From Bacteroidota bacterium (GTDB taxonomy: Bacteria; Bacteroidota; Bacteroidia; Chitinophagales; JADIYW01), in assembly GCA_020436225.1 (NCBI GenBank), contig JAGQYE010000092.1:1-48231 (forward strand): a stretch of 48,231 nt of DNA, in the 5' to 3' direction. The notes below the pieces were generated by a model, which worked only from the letters and a program-made list of their open reading frames with translations, was not told the origin of the DNA and ran no database searches. Each line of letters opens with the position of its first letter. The stretch's first letter is position 1. The position numbers and the translations under genes were made by a program. Positions 41,527 to 48,231 of the stretch are shown piece by piece.

Positions 41527-43545
41527 ATGAAGTTTTTGTCGTTTTATTTAAACTATCAATTATCAAATTCAAAGTCATTTGAGTTGACTTCTTCCGATTT
41601 TTCTACTTTTGAAAATGAGCATCTACAGCTCGAATTTTTGGTAGAAAATCTCGATGCGGATTTTCGTTATAAAGTTATACTAAAATCCAAAACGGCTATT
41701 ACTTTAATCGACTTTTTTATTGAAACAGCTGTCGATTATGCTGATTCTAAAGGCGTTTTCTGTAATGGTTTTCAATCGTGGACAGAGACAAAAATATTTT
41801 TTAATACCGAAAAAATCCAAGCACAAAGCTGGTTAGCAAAACCGTTTTCCAAGCATTATGGCGATACTACTTTATTTCATTATAAAAACAAAAAAGGAGT
41901 TGCGCACAGTTGGACATATTCATATATAAAGTTGCCCAAACGCAAAGCAATTTTTTGGGGCTCATTGCAAGAAACGAATGGTTATACCATTTTTGAACAT
42001 CATGCCAACGAGAATAAATTAATTATAAAGAAAGATTGTAAAGGAAAAATGGTTGAATCGCAACTCGATTTATTGGATATTTTTTATGCTGATTCATTTG
42101 AGAAGATGGCATTTCAAAACTATTTTGAAGCCCAACAATTAAAGCCAATTCAAGCAAAACCTGCGATTGGTTGGACGAGTTGGTATTATTATTATACAGG
42201 CATTTCAGAAAAAATTATACTCGACAATTTAGAAGCTTTTGTTCAACAAAATATTCCGATAGATATTTTTCAAATTGACGATGGTTGGCAACAAGCTGTT
42301 GGAGATTGGTTGCATATCAACGAGAAATTTCCGAATGGATTAAAATTTATTTCTGATAAAATTCATCAACATAACATAAAAGCCGGCTTGTGGTTGGCGC
42401 CTTTGGCATGCGAGCATAATTCGTTTATTGTAAAAGAAAAACCACATTGGATTTTAAAAGATGAAAACGGAAAATTTTTGAGAATTGGATTTAATCCGTT
42501 GTGGAGTTATTGGTTTTATGCTTTAGATATTTATAACGAAGAAGTGCGCGCTTATCTAAAAGAAGTTTTTTATACGATATTACACGAATGGAATTTTGAT
42601 TTAGTAAAATTAGATTTCTTATACGGAACGGCATTGATAGCCAGAAATGGAAAATCGCATGGTGAAATTATGCACGATGCCATGCAATTTTTACGCGAGT
42701 GTGTTGGCGAAAAAATGATTTTAGGTTGTGGCGTTCCTTTGTCTGCCGCAGTTGGCACAACAGAATATTGCAGAATCGGTCCGGATATTCATCTTTTCTG
42801 GGATTTTACAACATTAAGATGGTTGAAAACACGCGAACGACCATCAGTTTTAAATGCAATTCACAATACCATTTCTAGAAGGCAACTTTCAGGCAAATGG
42901 TTTTGGAACGATCCGGATGTTTTTATCTTAAGAAGAAATAAAAATAAACTTTCTGAAGATGAAAAATATAGTTTGCTCTTGAGCAATTTAATTGCAGGAC
43001 ATTTAATTTTTACTTCCGATAACATCGCTGAATATGATACAGAGCAATTGCGACTTTATAAATCTATTTTTCCGTTAATGCCAATTGAAGATATACAGGT
43101 CAATTATCAAAATGATTTTTATAGCATCCATTTTAGAATCAATGAACGTTATTACTTAGCTCTAATTAATACAAGTTCTGATACAAAAACCTATAAATTG
43201 CCTGATAGCCTATATTTCGATAATAGAACAGATGAACTTTTAAAAGGAAATAGACGGATTAATATTCCTAAACATGCTTCGAAATGCTTGTTAAATGTGG
43301 GTTATACACCATTTGCTGTAGCAGGAAGTAAAGGCCATTTCTTTTCTGGCACAGAAATTGAAAATATTTACTTAAGTGGAAATAAAATAGAAATTGATTG
43401 GAAGGAAGAATTACTTCTGGATACAATTGCTTACATAAAAGTACCTTTGGAGTATGAAGTGTTGACTGTCAACAATAGTGAGCAATTTAAAAGAATCAAT
43501 AAAAAAGAATTTTCTATTATTGAGATCGAAAGAAAAAACACATAA
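41527..43545 (+). CDS. GH36-family alpha-galactosidase-like glycoside hydrolase
   Basis: This clan GH-D hydrolase of 672 residues has no signal peptide, so it is probably cytoplasmic. The (beta/alpha)8 domain begins near 215 with IGWTSWYYYYTGISE, then IFQIDDGWQQAVGDW and GLWLAPLACEHNS. The nucleophile is Asp363 in VKLDFLYG, and the likely acid/base Asp420 is in CRIGPDI. An N-terminal beta-sandwich (SNGFQSWTETK-like region near 75) and a C-terminal beta domain complete the fold. It would remove terminal alpha-galactose, but relatives with other specificities exist. The TPR gene starts four bases later. Confidence 0.86.
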   Translation: MKFLSFYLNYQLSNSKSFELTSSDFSTFENEHLQLEFLVENLDADFRYKVILKSKTAITLIDFFIETAVDYADSKGVFCNGFQSWTETKIFFNTEKIQAQSWLAKPFSKHYGDTTLFHYKNKKGVAHSWTYSYIKLPKRKAIFWGSLQETNGYTIFEHHANENKLIIKKDCKGKMVESQLDLLDIFYADSFEKMAFQNYFEAQQLKPIQAKPAIGWTSWYYYYTGISEKIILDNLEAFVQQNIPIDIFQIDDGWQQAVGDWLHINEKFPNGLKFISDKIHQHNIKAGLWLAPLACEHNSFIVKEKPHWILKDENGKFLRIGFNPLWSYWFYALDIYNEEVRAYLKEVFYTILHEWNFDLVKLDFLYGTALIARNGKSHGEIMHDAMQFLRECVGEKMILGCGVPLSAAVGTTEYCRIGPDIHLFWDFTTLRWLKTRERPSVLNAIHNTISRRQLSGKWFWNDPDVFILRRNKNKLSEDEKYSLLLSNLIAGHLIFTSDNIAEYDTEQLRLYKSIFPLMPIEDIQVNYQNDFYSIHFRINERYYLALINTSSDTKTYKLPDSLYFDNRTDELLKGNRRINIPKHASKCLLNVGYTPFAVAGSKGHFFSGTEIENIYLSGNKIEIDWKEELLLDTIAYIKVPLEYEVLTVNNSEQFKRINKKEFSIIEIERKNT

Positions 43546-43549
43546 AATC

Positions 43550-44698
43550 ATGAAATATTGCAATAAGGTTTCTTATTTAATATTAGACCTAAAAGCATCG
43601 TTTTTATTTTTAATATTGACATTTTCCCTTTTGTCGGCATCTGCAGGAAGCGATCCCGTTTTGGATTTTGCAAAACAGCAAATTGAACAAAAGCAATTTA
43701 AAATTGCTCTTTCAACATTGAATACTTATATTTCATCACATGCAGATAATAAAGATGGTTTGTATTGGAAGGGGTTTTGCTACTACAAATTGGGAAATTA
43801 TACCGCAGCAATGGAATATTATTTTATCGTTTTAAAGAAAGATAAAAAATATATTCCGGCACTCATCGACTTAGCAAATATTTACACGGACCAAAAAAAT
43901 TTTGAAGAAGGATTAAAATATTATACTGCAGCTATTACTTTAAACGATACAGATATTAATGTTAGAAATAGTAGAGGAATGTGTTTTTATTATGCCAATA
44001 AGTTTGAACAGGCTATAAAAGACTTTAATTATGTAATAAAATTAGACTCTTCCAACTATATTGCATATAATAACAAAGGAGCAGCAATATATAGAAACCA
44101 AAATATAGCCAAAGCCAGCAGAGTTGATTTGAATTTGGCTTTAACAGAATTCAATAATTCATTGCGTATAAATCCTACATTTGAAATGGCGATTCGGAAT
44201 AGAGGAATTGTGCAATATTATTTGGATAGTTTAGATAAATCATATAAAGATTTACTTTTAGCAACTCAACTTGAGCCAAATGATGAAGATGCACATCATT
44301 ATTTAGGGAAAGTGCTCGTTGCACAAAAGAATTATGTTATTGCCATGCAATTTTTTGATAATGCCATTAAGTTGGTTAACTATGATCCTGTCATTTTTAT
44401 GGATAGAGGAAATTGTAAAATTGAATTAGATGATTATGAAGGTGCGCGTGCCGACTTTTATAAGGTGATAAAATTAAATGGAGATATTGCTGTAGCATAT
44501 TACAATATGGCGAGATGTTATGCTGCGGAAGGAGATAAGAATCAAACCTTTTTTTACCTCAGAGAAGCAAATCGCACAGGTTTATTTAAGGATTCCAATT
44601 ATTTCAGTTATATCAATAAAGATAGATATTTTGCTGGTTGGTTAAAAGATAAAGACTTTTATGATTTAATTCAATGGTTTAAATTTGGAAAAAAATAA
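43550..44698 (+). CDS. Secreted tetratricopeptide-repeat protein
   Basis: This protein of 382 residues has a signal/anchor helix (about 18-35, FLFLILTFSLLSASAG) followed by roughly eight TPR units of 34 residues. Recurring A-x-x-Y-Y, G-x-x-Y-Y-x-A and P-x-x-A-x-x-x-x-G patterns (KGFCYYKLGNYTAAMEYY, NRGIVQYYLDSLDKSYKDL) show the repeats. TPR arrays are protein-binding scaffolds, and location is likely periplasmic. The ATG at 43550 is used, because the longer frame from 43478 overlaps the GH36 gene. It is probably translated with GH36. No enzymatic motif is seen. Confidence 0.86.
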   Translation: MKYCNKVSYLILDLKASFLFLILTFSLLSASAGSDPVLDFAKQQIEQKQFKIALSTLNTYISSHADNKDGLYWKGFCYYKLGNYTAAMEYYFIVLKKDKKYIPALIDLANIYTDQKNFEEGLKYYTAAITLNDTDINVRNSRGMCFYYANKFEQAIKDFNYVIKLDSSNYIAYNNKGAAIYRNQNIAKASRVDLNLALTEFNNSLRINPTFEMAIRNRGIVQYYLDSLDKSYKDLLLATQLEPNDEDAHHYLGKVLVAQKNYVIAMQFFDNAIKLVNYDPVIFMDRGNCKIELDDYEGARADFYKVIKLNGDIAVAYYNMARCYAAEGDKNQTFFYLREANRTGLFKDSNYFSYINKDRYFAGWLKDKDFYDLIQWFKFGKK

Positions 44699-44705
44699 TC
44701 TCATT

Positions 44706-47255
44706 TTAAGAATCACCACCGCCGCCGCCACCTTCTACGCCGCCGCCATCATCTTCAAAATTGTTCGTTTTCTTTTGCTTTCCATACATACTTTTTCCGT
44801 CTGATTTTCCAAACTTATACGTAAATACAATTCTTCCAACAGTAGATTCCCAATATCGGTTTACGGTGTTTGTATAATTATTGCCTTCTGTTTTTACACT
44901 AAATTTTTGCGTGTGAAATACGTCGCTGATATTAATGGCAATGCTGGCTCTGTTGTTTTTCAAGAAATCATATTTGAAGCCGATGTTAGCAAAGACCATT
45001 GGCGAAATGGTGCCTTGCAAGAATTTTATTTTGCTTCTATATAGCACCATAAATTGCAAAGACGCTTTCTTGTTGATATTAAAATTATTATCTAAGCGCA
45101 AATCATAACGGAAAGCATTGGTTGTGGAATTGAGTTCGCCGTTCGGCACATTTCCTGTAATCTTATTTTGAAATAAATTAGCCGATAAAGTAAAATTCCA
45201 CCATCGCCATAACGCAAACCTTCCTGTAAATTCTACACCAATATTTTGTCCTTTGCTTAAATTATCGAAGTTGACAATAGAACGACCAAGACTATCTACA
45301 ATATTAAATCGTGTAAATACATTGTATGCATATCGATAATAAATGGATGTGCTTAAATAAATTGAACGTCTAAATGTTGAATCTTTTTTACCATTTTTTA
45401 AATCAAAATTTTTAAAATGACTTAACTCAACAGCATGAGTATATTCAGGTTTTAGAAATGGATTTCCGGTTAAAACATTATAAGGATCGCTATAGTTTCC
45501 AAATGGATTGAGTTGTCGCCCGCGCGGTCGTCTGATGCGTTTGCTATACGAAATACTTATCGTGTTAGTTCTTGGTAAATTAAACGACATCGATGCTGAC
45601 GGGAAATAATCGAAATATTTTTGTTTGTATTGTTGGTCGCCTACCTTTTGCGCAATATTGATGATAGAATGTTCAACGCGCATACCAACTTTATAATCCA
45701 TTACTTTTTTTACGCTACCACCAAAAATTATATACGCAGCATTTATCATTTCTTTATACTTGAAAGCGTTGCTGATAGAGCTGTCTAATTCAAAAATTTG
45801 AGAACTTGAATTGAGTGAATCTGCCACCAATTCATTATTTAAACCTCTAATTGAGAAACGATAACCCAACTCTAATTTTGATTTTATTTTAGCAAATGGT
45901 TGAGCATAATCGGCTTGTAAAAAGCCTGAATGACTAATCGATTTATCTCTATTGCGTTGGTAAAGTTCTGGATTTGATGCTTCATTTTCATTTTCATCTA
46001 CAAAATATTGCGTGTAATCCGGTTTTGAATAATTATTGGAATACGCATAATTTCCGGCAATAACCAAATCGTTGGATTTGTCTTTAAAAACACGTCTATA
46101 GCTTGTATTTATTTCCGCATCCCAATCCAAGGATTTTTCTTTCGTATATCGATTATTCGCGTCTGTATAGTTGGCGATTGAATCTAAGAAATTTGTGTGT
46201 AAAACGCCATCACTTTTTCGATTAGAGGCACTTAATAAAACGCTCATAGATAAAGTATTTTTGGGTTTGAAATCCCAATCTATACTGGTGTTTATTGAAT
46301 TCGAAATATTTTTACGCGTGCCGTAATCATTAGTTTTTATATAAAAAGGTGTACTACTCGGAAAGAAATTGTAACGCAATCCATCGCCTTTGCCATAACC
46401 TTCTCTGAATCTAAAATTATAAGAAGTATTTATGCTGACTTTATTTTTCCTATAGTTAATACTGACACCTGCATTAGCATCGTATTTTGTTGCATATCCA
46501 ATTGTAAAACTTCCATTCAATCCGGGTTTTAATGATTTTTTTAGGTTGATGTTTAAAATGCCGACATCGCCTTCTGCTTCATATTTTGCTGATGGATTAT
46601 TAATGATTTCTATACTTTCTATCTGATCGGCAGGAATGGCTTCTAAGATAACATTGGCATTGTTGGTTGTAATTCCGGATGGTTTTCCATTAATGTATAT
46701 TTTTATATTATCTGAGCCACGAATGGTGATGTTGTCATCTTGGTCAACATCCACCATTGGTACTTGTTTTAAAGCATCAATAGCATTGCCACCGGCAGAT
46801 AATGTATTTTTTTCTATATTAAATATTTTCTTTTCAGCATTTAATTGCATAAATGTTTTTTCGGCTGTAATTTCTACTTCATTTAATACTTTCGAGTTTT
46901 CATTTACTTTAATTGTGCCTAAATCAACCGATATATTTTTAGGATTGATGCTTATATTTTCTTTTCTAAAATCGTTATAGCCGATATATGAAACTACTAA
47001 AGTGTATTCTCCAAATGGAATATTATCTATTTCAAAATAACCTTTCGCACCTACTAAAGTGCCTAATAAAATGGAAGTGTCTTTGATATTTTTGAGTGTA
47101 ACAGACGAATATTCTAAAGCATCACCGGATTTAGCATCAACAGCCTTTCCAATTATTTTTCCACTTGGTTTAGGTGCATTGTAACCAGATTGTGCTTGTA
47201 CCGAAATGGAGAATATTGCACATAAAAAACTGAAAAGTAGGCCGACTTTTTTCAT
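44706..47255 (-). CDS. TonB-dependent-receptor-like outer-membrane protein
   Basis: This is an 849-residue protein with a signal peptide, then a carboxypeptidase-regulatory-like domain (GKAVDAKSGDALEYSSVTL). A plug follows at about 135-235 (VPMVDVDQDDNITIRG, IYINGKPSG, IEIINNPSAKYEAEGDVGIL). The remaining 600 residues form an outer-membrane beta-barrel family protein. After the final strand (RIVFTYKFGKSDG) an extra tail is Lys/Asp-rich and ends in GGGVEGGGGGGDS, unlike the aromatic C-terminus of ordinary barrels. No SusD partner or TonB-box gene is adjacent, so the substrate is unknown. It converges on the TPR gene with seven bases between stops. Confidence 0.87.
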   Translation of the reverse strand: MKKVGLLFSFLCAIFSISVQAQSGYNAPKPSGKIIGKAVDAKSGDALEYSSVTLKNIKDTSILLGTLVGAKGYFEIDNIPFGEYTLVVSYIGYNDFRKENISINPKNISVDLGTIKVNENSKVLNEVEITAEKTFMQLNAEKKIFNIEKNTLSAGGNAIDALKQVPMVDVDQDDNITIRGSDNIKIYINGKPSGITTNNANVILEAIPADQIESIEIINNPSAKYEAEGDVGILNINLKKSLKPGLNGSFTIGYATKYDANAGVSINYRKNKVSINTSYNFRFREGYGKGDGLRYNFFPSSTPFYIKTNDYGTRKNISNSINTSIDWDFKPKNTLSMSVLLSASNRKSDGVLHTNFLDSIANYTDANNRYTKEKSLDWDAEINTSYRRVFKDKSNDLVIAGNYAYSNNYSKPDYTQYFVDENENEASNPELYQRNRDKSISHSGFLQADYAQPFAKIKSKLELGYRFSIRGLNNELVADSLNSSSQIFELDSSISNAFKYKEMINAAYIIFGGSVKKVMDYKVGMRVEHSIINIAQKVGDQQYKQKYFDYFPSASMSFNLPRTNTISISYSKRIRRPRGRQLNPFGNYSDPYNVLTGNPFLKPEYTHAVELSHFKNFDLKNGKKDSTFRRSIYLSTSIYYRYAYNVFTRFNIVDSLGRSIVNFDNLSKGQNIGVEFTGRFALWRWWNFTLSANLFQNKITGNVPNGELNSTTNAFRYDLRLDNNFNINKKASLQFMVLYRSKIKFLQGTISPMVFANIGFKYDFLKNNRASIAINISDVFHTQKFSVKTEGNNYTNTVNRYWESTVGRIVFTYKFGKSDGKSMYGKQKKTNNFEDDGGGVEGGGGGGDS

Positions 47256-47294
47256 TTTAGTTTATATAGATTAATAGAGTAGTGAGAAAATTTA

Positions 47295-47684
47295 TTATAA
47301 TTTTTTGAAGGATAATAGCAATAAAATCCAACCCATAATAAAACACAAACCACCGAGTGGCGTGATAGGTCCAAGAATAGCTGAAAACGATTCAATGCCT
47401 AATAATTGGCGTGTAGCTAACAGATATAATGAACCCGAAAAAAACAGAATTCCTAATGAAAAACTCCAACCGGCAAATACTAATGTTTGCGAACTAATTC
47501 TATTGGCTAAAAATGCAACAGCCAGCAAAGCGAAAACATGAAAAAATTGATATTGAACGCCTTTGTTAAAAATTTCTAATTGGTAAGCATCTAATTTTGC
47601 TTTCAATGCGTGGGCGCCGAAGGCGCCCAATATTACTGCCAATGCGCCGTACAAAGCAGCAATCATTCCGAACGTTTTTTGCAT
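47295..47684 (-). CDS. DUF423-family small membrane protein
   Basis: This protein of 129 residues has four hydrophobic helices and belongs to DUF423. Signatures are LGAFGAHALK near residue 18, FNKGVQYQFFHVFALL, FSGSLYLLA, and GPITPLGGLCFIMGWILL. The function is unknown. The -7 element TAATTTTG ends four bases before its ATG, so a leaderless or nearly leaderless transcript is predicted. It lies 39 bases upstream of the receptor gene on the same strand. Confidence 0.93.
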   Translation of the reverse strand: MQKTFGMIAALYGALAVILGAFGAHALKAKLDAYQLEIFNKGVQYQFFHVFALLAVAFLANRISSQTLVFAGWSFSLGILFFSGSLYLLATRQLLGIESFSAILGPITPLGGLCFIMGWILLLLSFKKL

Positions 47685-47688
47685 GACG

Positions 47689-47696
47689 CAAAATTA
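47689..47696 (-). promoter_or_regulatory. -7 promoter element of DUF423 gene
   Basis: The minus strand reads TAATTTTG (TAnnTTTG), then CGTC and the ATG. The distance matches that at gmk and suggests transcription starts at or beside the start codon. Confidence 0.55.
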
Positions 47697-47769
47697 CGGA
47701 TAAGAATAGGCTTTGCTCACTATTAATTTGTAAAAATTTCCTAAATATTGTTATAAGATGAAACTTAAC

Positions 47770-47887
47770 CGCAAAGCACGCTAAGTTTTTTCGCAAAGTT
47801 CACAAAGTCATTCCCACGAAAAAAGGGAATCTTAACTGTAACGCAATGCTCACAAATTTTTTTCGCAAAGAGAACGAAGCAAAAAAT
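47770..47887 (+). repeat. CGCAAAG-type intergenic repeat region
   Basis: CGCAAAG occurs at 47770, 47792 and 47864 here, again at 47989 and, elsewhere, at 26131. An inverted copy of the hairpin element lies at 47807-47833, with ATTCCC (47810-47815) pairing with GGGAAT (47825-47830). No credible gene is seen; the open frame across 47846-48070 is repeat sequence. The stretch 47697-47769 holds nothing recognisable. Confidence 0.65.
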
Positions 47888-48231
47888 GAGATTTCCTTTT
47901 ACAAGGAAATGACATTTAACCACGAAAGTGGGAATTTTGGTATGGTAGTCAAACGGGTCACAAGACCCGTTGTGGGCGGCGTTTTTTTCGCAAAGGAAGC
48001 AAAGTCATTCTCACGAAAGTGGGAATCTCAAAATAAAGTATGTTTGAGATTTCCTTTTACAAGGAAATGATATTTAACCACAAAAGTGGGAATTTCGGTA
48101 TAGCAGTCAAACGGGTCACAAGACCCGTTGAGGGCGGCGTATGTTTGAGATTTCCTTTTACAAGAAAATGATATTTAACAACAAAAGTGGGAATTTCGGT
48201 ATAGCAGTCAAACGGGTCACAAGACCCGTTG
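47888..48231 (+). repeat. Hairpin-rich repeat array, three units, cut by the window end
   Basis: Units of about 95 bases start at 47888, 48046 and 48147; the last is truncated by the window end. The second and third are spaced exactly 101 bases. Each unit carries three hairpins: ATTTCCTT-TTAC-AAGGAAAT (first at 47891-47910), CCAC-GAAA-GTGG (47920-47931), and AACGGGTC-ACAA-GACCCGTT (47952-47971, 48110-48129, 48211-48230). The 63-base insert between units 1 and 2 holds an inverted hairpin element at 48004-48030. The third copy has weakened first and second stems but keeps the third perfect. Confidence 0.85.

Noticed and set aside
47566-47796. 76-residue minus-strand frame overlapping the DUF423 start
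   Set aside because: It overlaps a clear DUF423 gene in another frame and covers its promoter.
47952-47971. AACGGGTC hairpin as an intrinsic terminator
   Set aside because: No T-run follows, no gene on that strand ends nearby, and it recurs identically in each repeat unit.
47846-48070. 74-residue plus-strand open frame in the terminal repeat region
   Set aside because: The translated sequence is made of hairpin repeats, and no promoter or family resemblance is visible.
47888-48231. CRISPR array
   Set aside because: The 101-base units are repeated throughout with no unique spacers, and no cas gene is present.

Overview
The window comes from an AT-rich member of the Bacteroidota, probably of the Chitinophagales/Sphingobacteriales type. 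The evidence is several promoters of the Bacteroidota form (TAnnTTTG just upstream of start codons), weak or absent Shine-Dalgarno sequences, a small glycine-tailed RRM protein, a TonB-plug/beta-barrel receptor of the carboxypeptidase-regulatory type, and a very large multi-SLBB polysaccharide exporter. I saw no rRNA, tRNA, transposase, integrase, phage gene or CRISPR array. Nearly all of the sequence is protein-coding chromosomal DNA, and the mobile-looking material is confined to short intergenic palindromic repeats.

Layout. 1-7.7 kb (+): a tightly packed surface-polysaccharide operon with a UDP-HexNAc dehydrogenase, rfbB, a seven-SLBB exporter, a Wzz-like protein, rfbC and a CysQ-like phosphatase. 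7.8-12.7 kb: a minus-strand cassette (class III aminotransferase, FGGY kinase, class II aldolase, and a second aldolase-fold protein that has lost its metal ligands). It faces a Crp/Fnr-type regulator across a perfect FNR-like palindrome. 12.7-15 kb: folD and udk diverge from back-to-back promoters, followed by a metallo-beta-lactamase hydrolase. 15-22.4 kb: a 1179-residue propeller plus beta-barrel outer-membrane protein, yicC, gmk, apaG, an RsmB-type methyltransferase and a DUF985 cupin. 22.5-26 kb: proB and proA flank a membrane-anchored MBL hydrolase on the opposite strand. 26-33 kb: a LolA-like protein, ftsK, a thiolase, a small barrel protein and a Tat-lipoprotein GMC oxidoreductase. 33-38 kb: a large SF1 helicase with a nuclease-like tail, an RRM protein and a monoacylglycerol-lipase-like hydrolase. 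38-47.7 kb: an EEP-family hydrolase, a DUF1275 membrane protein, arginine deiminase, a GH36 alpha-galactosidase, a TPR protein, a TonB-type barrel protein and DUF423. 47.7 kb to the end: a palindromic repeat array that runs out of the window.

The best candidate for an undescribed system is the 7.8-12.7 kb cassette. It pairs a complete class II aldolase with a tandem paralogue lacking all three metal histidines, next to a sugar kinase, a PLP enzyme and a divergent regulator whose recognition helix carries the FNR-type E-x-x-S-R code. The perfect TTGAT-N4-ATCAA palindrome lies between them. The second candidate is a family of intergenic hairpins with conserved flanks and compensatory stem changes, found near 23.6 kb and 47.8-48.2 kb and in both orientations. 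Gene functions are assigned by motif recognition from memory, not by database search.
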